A DNA stretch of 64,000 nucleotides from Peribacillus sp. Bi96. Its GTDB lineage: Bacteria; Bacillota; Bacilli; Bacillales; DSM-1321. Below, piece by piece: positions 16,218 to 25,829 of this stretch. A model generated the notes under the pieces. The model was given only the letters and a program-made list of their open reading frames with translations, did not search any database and was not told the origin of the DNA. The stretch spans positions 124,001 through 188,000 of the forward strand of contig NZ_CAKKLV010000002.1 of the NCBI RefSeq assembly GCF_918698115.1, written 5' to 3'. Position numbers and translations under genes: made by a program. The first letter of the stretch is position 1. Each line of letters opens with the position of its first letter.

Positions 16218-16314
16218 GTGAATTCTCGGTTTTCTTTTTCAAATAAGCAAATCCTTTGATATAAAGAATTGGCATGTTATCCTTAAAGGGATAAAAATTG
16301 AGTGAGGTTATGCT

Positions 16315-17772
16315 ATGGAATTTACGCATGTTACATCGGTTTTGCTCGGCCTCGTTATCATTCTTAATATATTATTCGCTACGATCGTTATATTTTTTGA
16401 AAGAAGGGAAGCAAGCACGACCTGGGCTTGGTTATTGGTTTTATATTTTTTGCCTGTAGTCGGTTTTATTTTATATCTTCTTTTTGGAACGAGTTTGAGG
16501 CACGCCCACTTATTCCAATGGGAGGATAAGAAGAAGATCGGGATTGAAGAAATCCTTGATAAACAGATGGAAGAGCTATCTGCGGATCATTTTCCTTTTC
16601 GAAATGCGCCTTCGAGTAATTATCGTGATTTGATTTATATGCACCTTCGAAACAATGATGCCGTTCTTACGGAAGATAACCAAGTTGATATCTTTACGGA
16701 AGGAAAAATGAAGTTTGAACAGCTATTTAAAGATATCGAAGAGGCTGAAAACCACATTCACATACAATATTACATCATTCAAAGGGACGGTCTTGGTAAA
16801 CAATTCATTGATGCTTTGACTAAAAAAGCCAATGAAGGTGTCAAAGTTCGCCTGCTTTACGATGAGTTGGGATCAAGAGGAATGACCAAAAGATTTTTTA
16901 GGGATTTTAGGCAGGCTGGCGGCCGTGTGGAGGCATTCTTTCCATCCAAGTTAAAGTTTATAAATCTACGGTTGAATTTCCGTAACCATAGAAAGCTCGT
17001 CATCATAGATGGAAAGGTAGGGTATGTCGGCGGCTTTAATGTAGGTGATGAATATTTAGGGCTTAATCCAAAATTCGGTTATTGGCGAGATACACACCTC
17101 CGGATAAAGGGAGCGGCAGTCAAAGCCATTCAAACCCGCTTTATTCTGGACTGGAACCAGGCATCGAAGCACCATGATATCATTTATCAGCCCCATTATT
17201 TTCCTACTCTGGAGCCTCAAGGAAATATAGATTTGCAAATTGTGACAAGTGGGCCGGATTCTGAATGGGAACAAATTAAAAACGGCTATATTAAATTAAT
17301 TTCTTCAGCTAAAAAATCGATTCTCATTCAAACACCTTACTTCATTCCGGATGCAAGTTTATTGGATGCACTCAGGATAGCCAGCTTGTCAGGATTGGAT
17401 GTAAAGATCATGATACCCAATAAGCCTGATCACCTTTTCGTATATTGGGCGACAACTTTCAATGCAGGGCAGTTATTAAGAGCAGGGGCTAAAATTTACA
17501 TCTATGATAACGGATTTATCCATGCGAAGATGATTGTCGTGGATGAAGAAGTTTCTTCGGTGGGGACCGCAAATATTGATGTCCGAAGTTTTAAATTGAA
17601 TTTTGAAGTCAATGCCTTCATATACGACGAAGGCATGGCCGAAACACTTACAAGGATTTTTTATAAGGATGTAGAAGTGTGCAGGCAACTTACCATTGAA
17701 GAGTTTGAAAAGCGTTCAAAATGGATTCGTTTTAAAGAGTCCATTGCAAGACTGTTATCACCCATTTTGTAA
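16315..17772 (+). CDS. cls: cardiolipin synthase
   Basis: The 485-residue phospholipase D-superfamily enzyme condenses phosphatidylglycerol to cardiolipin at the membrane. Two N-terminal membrane helices (about 8-28 and 38-57) precede two HKD catalytic motifs: His225-Lys227-Asp232 in NHRKLVIIDG and His403-Lys405-Asp410 in FIHAKMIVVD. Length and layout match Bacillus Cls enzymes. It is monocistronic, followed by a hairpin terminator. Confidence 0.93.
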   Translation: MEFTHVTSVLLGLVIILNILFATIVIFFERREASTTWAWLLVLYFLPVVGFILYLLFGTSLRHAHLFQWEDKKKIGIEEILDKQMEELSADHFPFRNAPSSNYRDLIYMHLRNNDAVLTEDNQVDIFTEGKMKFEQLFKDIEEAENHIHIQYYIIQRDGLGKQFIDALTKKANEGVKVRLLYDELGSRGMTKRFFRDFRQAGGRVEAFFPSKLKFINLRLNFRNHRKLVIIDGKVGYVGGFNVGDEYLGLNPKFGYWRDTHLRIKGAAVKAIQTRFILDWNQASKHHDIIYQPHYFPTLEPQGNIDLQIVTSGPDSEWEQIKNGYIKLISSAKKSILIQTPYFIPDASLLDALRIASLSGLDVKIMIPNKPDHLFVYWATTFNAGQLLRAGAKIYIYDNGFIHAKMIVVDEEVSSVGTANIDVRSFKLNFEVNAFIYDEGMAETLTRIFYKDVEVCRQLTIEEFEKRSKWIRFKESIARLLSPIL

Positions 17773-17780
17773 ATATAATA

Positions 17781-17814
17781 GAAGCGGCCCATTACTATAT
17801 GGGCTGTTTCTTTT
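17781..17814 (+). terminator. intrinsic terminator of cls
   Basis: AGCGGCCCAT pairs with ATGGGCTGTT (two wobble pairs) and is followed by TCTTTT. Confidence 0.75.
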
Positions 17815-17852
17815 GGTACAATGGAGAATAATCAATAAAAGGGGGAACTGCT

Positions 17853-18602
17853 ATGAAAACTTTCATTATCACAGGAGCTTCAAAAGGTTTAGGTGCTGCC
17901 ATTGCCAAGAAATGTTTGCAGACGAGTGATCATTGCATTTTAATTTCTCGTACAGCCCATCCTGATATGGCTTTACTGGCCGCTCAATTCGGGACGAAGC
18001 TTACTGTTATTTCCATGGACTTAAATGAAACGGAAAAGTTAACTTCGTTGATCAATGAGGTCTTGGCGGTAGTGGATCAAAAAAGTGACATATACTTCAT
18101 TAATAACGCAGGTGTTATCGAACCAATCAAGCCAATTGGAAATCTTGGTCAGGAAAACTTGGAAACCAGCATGCGGGTGAATTTCTTGGCACCCATCGTA
18201 TTGGCCGATGAATTCATCAAACAAACTAAGGATTGGAACAGAAAGAAGGTAATGGTCAACATATCTTCAGGGGCAGCAAAGAATCCTTATCATGGCTGGG
18301 CAGCCTACTGCAGCACAAAGGCGGGGCTTGAAATGTTCACGAGGGTAGCGGGGGTGGAACAGGATAAAGTGTCCTTCCCTACGTCTCTCATTTCTTTTTC
18401 ACCAGGTGTAATGGACACGGAGATGCAAGGAATAATCCGTTCAGCAGACGAACATGACTTTTCCGACCGAAACAAATTTCATGAATATAAAGAAAAGGGC
18501 ATGTTAAGGAGTCCTGAATTGGTGGCAGAAAAACTATTGCAGTTACTTGAAGTGGAAGAACTGGAGAATGGGAAGTTTTATGATATAAAGAATTTACTTT
18601 AA
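17853..18602 (+). CDS. yueD: (S)-benzoin-forming benzil reductase-like SDR
   Basis: The 249-residue SDR has TGASKGLGAAIA at the N-terminus, INNAG, and the highly characteristic SSGAAKNPYHGWAAYCSTKAG active-site block with the YxxxK pair. SFSPGVMDTEMQ follows, as in B. subtilis YueD. That enzyme reduces benzil with NADPH in vitro, but its natural substrate is unknown. AAGGGGGAACTGCT precedes the ATG. The gene is single and closed by its own terminator. Confidence 0.85.
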   Translation: MKTFIITGASKGLGAAIAKKCLQTSDHCILISRTAHPDMALLAAQFGTKLTVISMDLNETEKLTSLINEVLAVVDQKSDIYFINNAGVIEPIKPIGNLGQENLETSMRVNFLAPIVLADEFIKQTKDWNRKKVMVNISSGAAKNPYHGWAAYCSTKAGLEMFTRVAGVEQDKVSFPTSLISFSPGVMDTEMQGIIRSADEHDFSDRNKFHEYKEKGMLRSPELVAEKLLQLLEVEELENGKFYDIKNLL

Positions 18603-18654
18603 TGTGTCATTGAAGAATGGGTGGAACGAGAAATCGAATGATGGCGTATAGTAT

Positions 18655-18683
18655 GAGGTTGTCCTTTTGGACAACCTCTTTTT
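18655..18683 (+). terminator. intrinsic terminator of yueD
   Basis: GAGGTTGTCC (18655-18664), a TTTT loop and GGACAACCTC are followed by TTTTT. Confidence 0.92.
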
Positions 18684-18831
18684 GTTGGCTGAAAGGACTT
18701 GATGTTTTAGACTTCAGACAACATTTGAAATATACATGTGCAGGATATTCATCCTATGAAAATGTAATAATTCGTTCTATCTAAATACATGAATAACATA
18801 AACTTTTTGGAGGGAGTTTGGAGGGTTATGA

Positions 18832-20094
18832 ATGACGATCATCATTGTGAAAAAAGGTGATAGCCTTACGGAAATCGCCAAGAAAAATAAAGTTGACCCG
18901 TCAAGGATAATCGAAGTCAATGGATTGGAATCAACAACTTTGGTTCCTGGCCTGGCGTTGTATATACCAGATGCAAATGTGGTGAATCGAAGGTATCTAA
19001 TAAAAAGCCTGGATAACCTCGATGGAATTGCCAGTCGTTTTGGCACGAGTGTTGCATCCATCATGAAAGCCAATCCCGAAATGGATGCAAATTCACTAAA
19101 GGTCGGCACGGAAATCATGATTCCGTCTCCTTACAAAAATCAATTGATCACGCTGGGTTTTGCCTTCCCAAGTTCAGGGGGAGTAGTGTTTGAAACACTT
19201 GAGAATAATGGTGACAAATTATCCTATTTAGCCATTGTTGCTTATTCCTTTAACGAGGAAGGCTATGCTTTCGTTGATGGTGATGATCTTCCCCTTATTG
19301 CTAAATGTGAACAAACCGGGGTGACACCGCTATTGATGATCCGGAATTTTCAAGACGGTGATTTTGATGCTGACTTGGCTGGTGGAGTACTAACTAGTTC
19401 AGTTTATAGAAGGAATTTAATCAATAGTTTGCTTAATTTCGTAAGGGAGAAGGGCTATGGAGGGGTCAGCATGGACATTGAATTCATCCCTCCAGCAAGA
19501 CGTTCTGATTACGTGGTTTTTTTAAAAGAATTAAAAGAGGGTTTGAACGAACTAATTCTTCATGTTAACGTACATGCAAAAACAGCAGATAATCCTGACA
19601 ATCGAATTGTAGGCGGTCATGATTATCGGGGGATTGGAGAGGTAGCCGACCTTGTTGCCGTGATGACCATTGATTATGGATATCCAACGGGCCCACCCGA
19701 ACCAATTTCCCCACTTTGGTGGATGGTCGAGGTACTCCGATATGCTTTGACGAATATCCCTGAGTATAAATTGCAGTCGGCATTTCCTATGTATGGATAC
19801 GATTGGATTGTATCAAGCAATGATACGAAGGCATTATCAGCTAAAAATGCCCAAAATCTTGCCATTGCAACCGGTTCTGAAATCACATTCGACACTACAG
19901 CGGCATCACCTACCTATTCTTATAGAAGAGAAAACTTGGATCATGTCGTCTGGTTTGAAGATATTCGCTCGATAAGTGCAAAATATGAAACGATTGATTC
20001 ATATGAACTGATAGGTGCAACTTATTGGCAGATTGGTTTGGAATTTCCGCAGAATTGGGCGTTCATAAAACAGAATATAATAACCATTAAATAG
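18832..20094 (+). CDS. LysM-GH18 spore peptidoglycan hydrolase (SleL/YaaH type)
   Basis: The 420-residue protein has two N-terminal LysM modules (about 3-46 and 52-98) that bind peptidoglycan. A glycoside hydrolase family 18 barrel (about 105-415) follows, with the acid motif GGVSMDIEFIPP. This is the layout of SleL/YaaH-type N-acetylglucosaminidases in the spore coat, which fragment cortex during germination. There is no signal peptide, as usual for coat proteins made in the mother cell. GGAGGG at about 18818 is 8 nt before ATG 18832. Confidence 0.85.
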   Translation: MTIIIVKKGDSLTEIAKKNKVDPSRIIEVNGLESTTLVPGLALYIPDANVVNRRYLIKSLDNLDGIASRFGTSVASIMKANPEMDANSLKVGTEIMIPSPYKNQLITLGFAFPSSGGVVFETLENNGDKLSYLAIVAYSFNEEGYAFVDGDDLPLIAKCEQTGVTPLLMIRNFQDGDFDADLAGGVLTSSVYRRNLINSLLNFVREKGYGGVSMDIEFIPPARRSDYVVFLKELKEGLNELILHVNVHAKTADNPDNRIVGGHDYRGIGEVADLVAVMTIDYGYPTGPPEPISPLWWMVEVLRYALTNIPEYKLQSAFPMYGYDWIVSSNDTKALSAKNAQNLAIATGSEITFDTTAASPTYSYRRENLDHVVWFEDIRSISAKYETIDSYELIGATYWQIGLEFPQNWAFIKQNIITIK

Positions 20095-20114
20095 AAGGAT
20101 TTCGTGTAGGCAGT

Positions 20115-20140
20115 AAAAAAGAGGACGTAGTTCCTCTTTT
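20115..20140 (+). terminator. intrinsic terminator of the GH18 gene
   Basis: AAAAGAGGA and TCCTCTTTT flank a short CGTAGT loop. Confidence 0.75.
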
Positions 20141-20265
20141 ATCATGGCAATTTCGAATGGTTTGACTCGTGTAGATGAGGGACTTCTGTCAGGACCCATC
20201 CAACTAACACCAGGTAAGATTATGAGAAGAGTCAATCGTTCCCAAATCTGCCTTAAAACCATTAA

Positions 20266-20301
20266 AAAGAAAAGGAGCCATGAAATGAAGGCTCCTTTTC
20301 A
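20266..20301 (-). terminator. hairpin terminator, probably of the MFS gene
   Basis: AAAAGGAGCC (20270-20279) is exactly complementary to GGCTCCTTTT (20290-20299), flanked by A and T tracts so it can work on either strand. Confidence 0.75.
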
Positions 20302-20363
20302 TATACGGTGAACAAAATGAATGAAAGATCAGTGAAGCATATAAAATGACTTGAGCGTGATGA

Positions 20364-21566
20364 TCATACTTCCTTCCCTTGTAATTCCTTTCTTTTAAAA
20401 ATCGCATAAAGAAAGGCCAGGAATATCAAGGTAGAAGAAAATTGAAACGTTGTTTTGACACTATATGTTTCCGTGATATAGCCTAATAGCAAAATAGAAC
20501 CGGCAAATGTTAGATTGATGACCGCTCCCCAAACTGCATAAATTTTCGCTAGAGTCTTTTCTGATGCATGGTCTTGGAATAGCTTGGTGTAGATCACTTC
20601 CCGGATTTGTTCTGGGAGACCGTAAAGACATGCAAACAACAAAGCCAATGCTGGAATGCTCGTCGATCCGAAAAGAAATATCAGAAGTGAACTGAGAAAT
20701 AGCCCGAAAATAATAAAGAAGCCGACATGTTTTTCAAGTAACTTGGCAAAACGGATGACGATCAATCCACTGATGATCATGCCGATAAAGTAGCTAGTGT
20801 TAATATAACCCCACCACTCTTCACCTAGTTGTAAGTTCTGTTCTACATATACATATATTACGGCAGCTACCCAAACGCTTGAAGCTAAAGTTGAAATAAA
20901 ATCAAGGGAAATGAGTGTACGTATCGTTGGGATTTGGCGGATCGCTACCCATCCGGATATTATCGAATCCCGGTTTGATGTAGGAATGCTATCCGTTGTT
21001 TGTTCAGAGACTTCCATTTTTACTGAATAGATCGTTGAAACGGCAAATAGTATGACCGTAAGCCAAATTATGAAACTACTGTTGGTACTTATTAATAAGA
21101 CAGAACCAAGCGGCCATCCAGCGACAAAAATCGTCTGGGTGATCACATTCAAGAAACCATTCGCTTTCATCCGCTCTTCTTTTGGAACTAATTGAGGAAC
21201 CAAAGCTGCGCTAACCGGGGCAGCGACTCCATCCAATAAGGAGATCAAGGCAATGAAGGATATAACGACCACAGCGAAACCTTGATTGAAATTTGTAATA
21301 TAGATTCCCAGGAAAACAAGTAAAATGGTCTTCCACCATTGCGATTGTACAAGAATTCTTTTTAAAGGAAACCTGTCGATTACGAGTGGTGCAAGTAAAC
21401 TACTGATAAACCGAAAAATCGTTGTTGTGAACGGAAGCAAACTCAAATAAAAGGCAGAACCAGTTAAGGCATATATAAGTGAAATCAACCCGACTACATA
21501 AAATATATCCCCTAGATTTGCAAACGCCTGAGAAATCCAAAGGCGTCGAAACGATTTATTATTCAT
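20364..21566 (-). CDS. MFS transporter (macrolide-efflux/YfiS-like exporter)
   Basis: The product is about 400 residues with around 12 hydrophobic segments. It opens MNNKSFRRLWISQAFANLGD, the pattern of MefA-like drug-export MFS proteins, and has the RFPLKRILV loop in place of motif A. ATG 21566 is preferred because AAAGGA is 9 nt upstream, whereas the outer ATG at 21575 is one base from it. It is monocistronic. Substrate is unknown, and an exporter role is inferred from family similarity. Confidence 0.78.
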   Translation of the reverse strand: MNNKSFRRLWISQAFANLGDIFYVVGLISLIYALTGSAFYLSLLPFTTTIFRFISSLLAPLVIDRFPLKRILVQSQWWKTILLVFLGIYITNFNQGFAVVVISFIALISLLDGVAAPVSAALVPQLVPKEERMKANGFLNVITQTIFVAGWPLGSVLLISTNSSFIIWLTVILFAVSTIYSVKMEVSEQTTDSIPTSNRDSIISGWVAIRQIPTIRTLISLDFISTLASSVWVAAVIYVYVEQNLQLGEEWWGYINTSYFIGMIISGLIVIRFAKLLEKHVGFFIIFGLFLSSLLIFLFGSTSIPALALLFACLYGLPEQIREVIYTKLFQDHASEKTLAKIYAVWGAVINLTFAGSILLLGYITETYSVKTTFQFSSTLIFLAFLYAIFKRKELQGKEV

Positions 21567-21784
21567 GTATACCATCCTTTAGCGAGATAAAAGTCCATTG
21601 TTTTATAGATGGGTTTTTTTATTTACACTGGATTCACTCCTTAAACGAATAAATTGTATGAGCCGGGTTGGTTTTTTTATACAGATAATCTTACCATGAT
21701 TTAAGCATGGGAACCTGAAATGCTTGCTGATTATTGAATATGCAATTATACTCCTTAATATATGTTAAAAAGGAGAAAAATTTG

Positions 21785-23500
21785 ATGATTCGACGTTTTG
21801 CTTCGTATTACCTGCCGCATAAGCGGTTATTCATTATTGACTTCTTCAGTGCAGTAGTAGTTGCTGTACTTGAACTGGCATTTCCGCTAGCCGTTCAGTG
21901 GTTTATAGATACACTGCTTCCTGGCGATGATTGGCCTGCAATTGTATCAGTAAGTGCCGGTTTATTACTTATTTATATCATTAGTACCTTGTTACAGTTC
22001 ATTGTAGGGTACTGGGGTCACAAATTGGGTATCAATATTGAGACTGATATGCGTGAGGAATTATTTGAACATGTGCAAAAACAATCTTTTCGTTTTTTTG
22101 ATAACACGAAAACCGGCCATATCATGAGCCGGATAACCAATGATCTGTTCGATATAGGGGAACTTGCTCACCATGGGCCCGAAGATTTATTTATTGCCTT
22201 CATGACTTTTATTGGCGCGTTTTGGATTATGTTGACAATCAATGTGAAACTGGCACTCATCTCCGTTTGTATATTACCATTCCTCGTTTTGTTAATTGTC
22301 ATAAGTAATTTAAAGATGAATAAAGCCTGGAAGCAAATGTATACAGAAGTTGCGGATGTAAATGCACGTGTGGAAGACAGCGTCTCAGGAGTGAGGGTTG
22401 TACAATCCTTTACTAATGAAACATACGAAATGGACCGATTTACCACGAATAATCGCAGATTCCGTAAAGCGAAACTCGTTGGATATAAGGTAATGTCCTT
22501 TAGTCTATCAGGCATCTACATGATGACAAGGTTTATGACCCTTGCCGTATTGGTGATGGGAGCTTGGCTAACCTTTCATGGGGAGCTTTCATATGGAGAA
22601 CTAGTTGCATTCGTTTTATATGTTAACGTCTTATTTAAGCCAGTTGACAAAATCAGTGCGCTGATGGAACTCTATCCGAAAGGAATGGCTGGTTTTAAAC
22701 GTTTTACTGAACTTTTGGATGTAGCGCCTGATGTCGTGGATAAAAAGGATGCAATAGCAGTTACTTCCCTTTTGGGGGATATTTCCTTTAAAGACGTTTC
22801 TTTTAAATATGAAGATAAAAAAAACGTTTTAAAAGGAATTGACCTGAATATTAAATCTGGTGAAACCGTCGCTTTTGTGGGGCCATCAGGAGCAGGCAAA
22901 ACAACCATATGTTCATTGATCCCGCGATTTTATGATGTTAATTCCGGCTCAATTTCCATTGATGGAATTGATATTCGTGAGATGACGAAAAAGTCGCTGC
23001 GGTCACAAATTGGCATTGTTCAGCAAGATGTGTTTCTTTTTACAGGCACTTTAAAAGAGAACATTGCTTACGGAATGCTTGATGCAAAGGATGAACAAAT
23101 TTCTGAAGCTGCAAGAAAAGCCCATTTGGAGACTTTCATTGAAGGACTTCCGGATGGCTATGAAACACAAATAGGTGAACGTGGTTTGAAATTATCGGGA
23201 GGACAGAAACAAAGAATTGCAATAGCGAGGATGTTCTTGAAGAACCCGCCAATATTAATTCTCGATGAAGCCACCTCTGCACTCGATACTGAGACGGAAA
23301 GAATCATTCAGCAGGCACTTACTGAACTTGCTGAAAACAGAACTACATTGATCATCGCTCACCGATTGGCGACCATTCGAAACGCTGACAAAATCATTGT
23401 TGTTACGGAAGAAGGAATTGCCGAAGAGGGACGTCACGATTACTTACTTAAACAGGGTGGCATCTTTGCCAATCTGCATCAATTACAATTCCAAAAATGA
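21785..23500 (+). CDS. multidrug-type ABC exporter, YgaD-like half transporter
   Basis: The 571-residue fused permease-ATPase has six membrane helices (about 1-310) and a nucleotide-binding domain with Walker A GPSGAGKTT, signature LSGGQKQR, Walker B ILILDEATS and the H-loop AHR. MRRFASYYLPHK-like start and NIETDMREELFEHVQKQSF are close to B. subtilis YgaD. ATG 21785 lies 9 nt after AAGGAG. It works as a dimer in the membrane; substrate unknown. It forms the left border of the glycan region. Confidence 0.85.
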   Translation: MIRRFASYYLPHKRLFIIDFFSAVVVAVLELAFPLAVQWFIDTLLPGDDWPAIVSVSAGLLLIYIISTLLQFIVGYWGHKLGINIETDMREELFEHVQKQSFRFFDNTKTGHIMSRITNDLFDIGELAHHGPEDLFIAFMTFIGAFWIMLTINVKLALISVCILPFLVLLIVISNLKMNKAWKQMYTEVADVNARVEDSVSGVRVVQSFTNETYEMDRFTTNNRRFRKAKLVGYKVMSFSLSGIYMMTRFMTLAVLVMGAWLTFHGELSYGELVAFVLYVNVLFKPVDKISALMELYPKGMAGFKRFTELLDVAPDVVDKKDAIAVTSLLGDISFKDVSFKYEDKKNVLKGIDLNIKSGETVAFVGPSGAGKTTICSLIPRFYDVNSGSISIDGIDIREMTKKSLRSQIGIVQQDVFLFTGTLKENIAYGMLDAKDEQISEAARKAHLETFIEGLPDGYETQIGERGLKLSGGQKQRIAIARMFLKNPPILILDEATSALDTETERIIQQALTELAENRTTLIIAHRLATIRNADKIIVVTEEGIAEEGRHDYLLKQGGIFANLHQLQFQK

Positions 23501-23541
23501 TAAAAAGCTATATGTCCTCACAAGGATATATAGCTTTTTTA
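23501..23541 (+). terminator. intrinsic terminator of the ABC transporter gene
   Basis: AAAAAGCTATATGTCCT pairs with AGGATATATAGCTTTTTT with one mismatch. Confidence 0.88.
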
Positions 23542-23698
23542 ATAGAATGATATGGAGTTCAATCAATAATGATTTCAGGAAAAAAGGTCTATAAACGCAA
23601 CTAGGCCAGGGGGGGGGAAGTGCAGACTATAAAGGCGGTTATTTGTTTAAATAGACCGAAATCTAATAGGTTAGCCTATATCAATAGGATTGGCAGTG

Positions 23699-23707
23699 CA
23701 TACAATA
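23699..23707 (+). promoter_or_regulatory. sporulation-type -10 element
   Basis: CATACAATA fits the -10 consensus of sigmaK (CATAnnnTA) and of sigmaE (CATACA-T). No good -35 element was found at the usual distance. It lies 51 bases upstream of the epimerase start. Confidence 0.35.
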
Positions 23708-23757
23708 AAGGGTAGACGGAGAGGCCATATACCAGAAAAGAGTAAGGAGTGCAAATC

Positions 23758-24849
23758 GTGAAAGTAATGACCATTTTAGGGACCCGACCTGAAATCATCA
23801 GATTAAGTCTCATAATAAAGAAATTGGATCAGTATGCTGATTCACATATTCTAGTACACACTGGACAAAATTTCACTACATCCTTAAGCGAAATATTCTT
23901 CCAACAGCTACAGGTAAGGAAACCTGATTATGTCTTGCTGAATCAACAAAAAACCCTCGGAGAACAGTTATCGGCCATTTTCATGAATTTAGAAACCATT
24001 CTGTTAAATGAAAAGCCAGACAAAGTATTAGTGTTAGGTGATACGAACTCCGGGCTTAGCTCCATCCTGGCAGAAAGAATGGGGATCCCGGTCATTCATA
24101 TGGAAGCGGGAAACCGTTGCTTTGACCTGGAAGTGCCAGAAGAAAAAAATCGTCGGATCATTGATGCTGTTTCAAGCTTGAATTTACCTTACACTCCACA
24201 AAGTAAGGAGAATCTTTTGAATGAAGGTATCCCAAGTAAAAGAATCTATTTATCGGGGAACCCAATTTACGAGGTTTTGAACCATTTCAACAATGAGATT
24301 GAGCAAAGTGTCATTTTGGATAAATTGAATCTGGGTAAGGAGGATTATTTCCTCGTTACGGCCCATCGTGCTGAAAATGTAGACTATGAAGATCGTTTGC
24401 TGGAAATTATGAAGGGCATTAATTTAGTAGCCGAAACCTATCAAAAAAGAATCATTTGCAGTTTACATCCCCGGACAAAATCCCGCATTGAACTCAGTCC
24501 TAAATTAGATGTACATCCACTGATAGAATTCCATGAACCCTTTGGTTTCTTCGACTTTGTAAAGCTTGAAAAAAACGCTTTTTGTGTGCTGACCGATAGT
24601 GGAACCGTCCAAGAAGAATGTTGCTTGTTCCATGTACCTGCCGTTACAATTCGAAAAACTACGGAACGGCCTGAAACGATTGAGTCGGGCAGCAATATGT
24701 TATCGGGAATTAATGCAAAACAAATCGTCAATTGTGTAAACATTATGGTTAACCAGCAAAAAGACTGGACTTTTCCAGAAGGCTACGACCATAGAAACGT
24801 TTCGGATAAAGTACTTAAAATAATACTGGGAGGCCATGAAATTGATTAA
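23758..24849 (+). CDS. UDP-N-acetylglucosamine 2-epimerase family protein (WecB/WbvD/CapG-like)
   Basis: The 363-residue protein starts at GTG 23758, 8 nt after AGGAG. It has TILGTRPEIIRLSLI, HTGQNF, GDTNSGLSS, HMEAGNRCFD, PEEKNRRIID, HPRTKSR and SGTVQEEC, all typical of hydrolysing or non-hydrolysing UDP-HexNAc 2-epimerases. With the next two genes it forms the set that makes L-configured 2-acetamido-2,6-dideoxy sugars, where this enzyme performs the last, C2 epimerisation. The 3' end overlaps the next gene by 14 bases. Confidence 0.85.
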   Translation: MKVMTILGTRPEIIRLSLIIKKLDQYADSHILVHTGQNFTTSLSEIFFQQLQVRKPDYVLLNQQKTLGEQLSAIFMNLETILLNEKPDKVLVLGDTNSGLSSILAERMGIPVIHMEAGNRCFDLEVPEEKNRRIIDAVSSLNLPYTPQSKENLLNEGIPSKRIYLSGNPIYEVLNHFNNEIEQSVILDKLNLGKEDYFLVTAHRAENVDYEDRLLEIMKGINLVAETYQKRIICSLHPRTKSRIELSPKLDVHPLIEFHEPFGFFDFVKLEKNAFCVLTDSGTVQEECCLFHVPAVTIRKTTERPETIESGSNMLSGINAKQIVNCVNIMVNQQKDWTFPEGYDHRNVSDKVLKIILGGHEID

Positions 24850-25828
24850 GAATCGAACAATCTTGGTAACAGGCGGTACAGGCTCATGGGGTTATGAATT
24901 GGTTAGACAGCTATTAGAATATGAACCAAGCGAAATCCGTATTTTTTCAAGGAATGAGTCCAATCAATTCACAATGAAACAGGAGTTTGATAATAATCCG
25001 AAATTGCATTTCATTATTGGAGACGTAAAAGAGAAGGAAGCTTTATTGGAAGCATGCCAAGGTGTTGATTATATCTTTCATTTGGCAGCGTTAAAGCATG
25101 TACCTGTTTGTGAGGACCAACCCATTGAAGCATTAAAAACAAATGTGACTGGAACACAGAATGTCATAGAAGCAGCCATTAGCTGTAATGTTCATTCAGT
25201 TATAAATATTTCTACAGACAAGGCTTCAAATCCATCCAATTTTTATGGCCTTTCAAAAGCGATGGCAGAAAGGCTGATCATTCACGCTAATACATTAAAC
25301 ACGAAAACTAGGTTTGTATGTATCCGAGGCGGAAACGTTTTGGGAACTAACGGAAGTGTCATTCATGTATTCAAAAAGCAAATCAAGGAAAAGGGAAAAA
25401 TCGGTATAACGGACTTAAATATGACAAGATTCTTTCTAACCATTCAAGAAGCGATAAAATTGGTGTTCAAGGCAACATTTGAAAGTGTCGGCGGAGAAAT
25501 ATTCGTGATGAAAATGCCTTCCTGTAAGATTATCGACCTAGCCGAAGTGTTGATAGAAGCATCCAATAAAGCAGATGTGGAAGTGGATGTCCTAGGCATC
25601 CGTCCAGGTGAAAAACTCCATGAGATCCTTCTTTCAGAATACGAAAGCACAACGGCAATTGCCTATGATGATGAATATTATGTTATACTGCCAGCCATTC
25701 ACATAGAGGGTATAAAGGAGCATTATTCCAAATACCAGTCTGTTAGTTTGGAAGACTACAACTCTGGCACAGGACTAATGGAAAAAGCCCAAATTAAGGA
25801 AATGTTAAAGAAAGGGGGCTTCATTTAA
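24836..25828 (+). CDS. UDP-N-acetylglucosamine 4,6-dehydratase/5-epimerase (CapE/WbvB-like)
   Basis: The 330-residue extended SDR has VTGGTGSWGYELVRQLL and the HLAALKHVPVCE-(Q)P block, then ISTDKASNPSNFYGLSKAMAE, which carries the catalytic Thr-Asp-Lys and Tyr-xxx-Lys groups. C-terminal LGIRPGEKLHEILLS is diagnostic of CapD-related UDP-GlcNAc 4,6-dehydratases. It should convert UDP-GlcNAc to the 4-keto-6-deoxy-L-sugar. GGGAGG precedes ATG 24836. It is coupled to genes on both sides, one base from the next. Confidence 0.88.
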   Translation: MKLIKNRTILVTGGTGSWGYELVRQLLEYEPSEIRIFSRNESNQFTMKQEFDNNPKLHFIIGDVKEKEALLEACQGVDYIFHLAALKHVPVCEDQPIEALKTNVTGTQNVIEAAISCNVHSVINISTDKASNPSNFYGLSKAMAERLIIHANTLNTKTRFVCIRGGNVLGTNGSVIHVFKKQIKEKGKIGITDLNMTRFFLTIQEAIKLVFKATFESVGGEIFVMKMPSCKIIDLAEVLIEASNKADVEVDVLGIRPGEKLHEILLSEYESTTAIAYDDEYYVILPAIHIEGIKEHYSKYQSVSLEDYNSGTGLMEKAQIKEMLKKGGFI

Positions 25829-25829
25829 C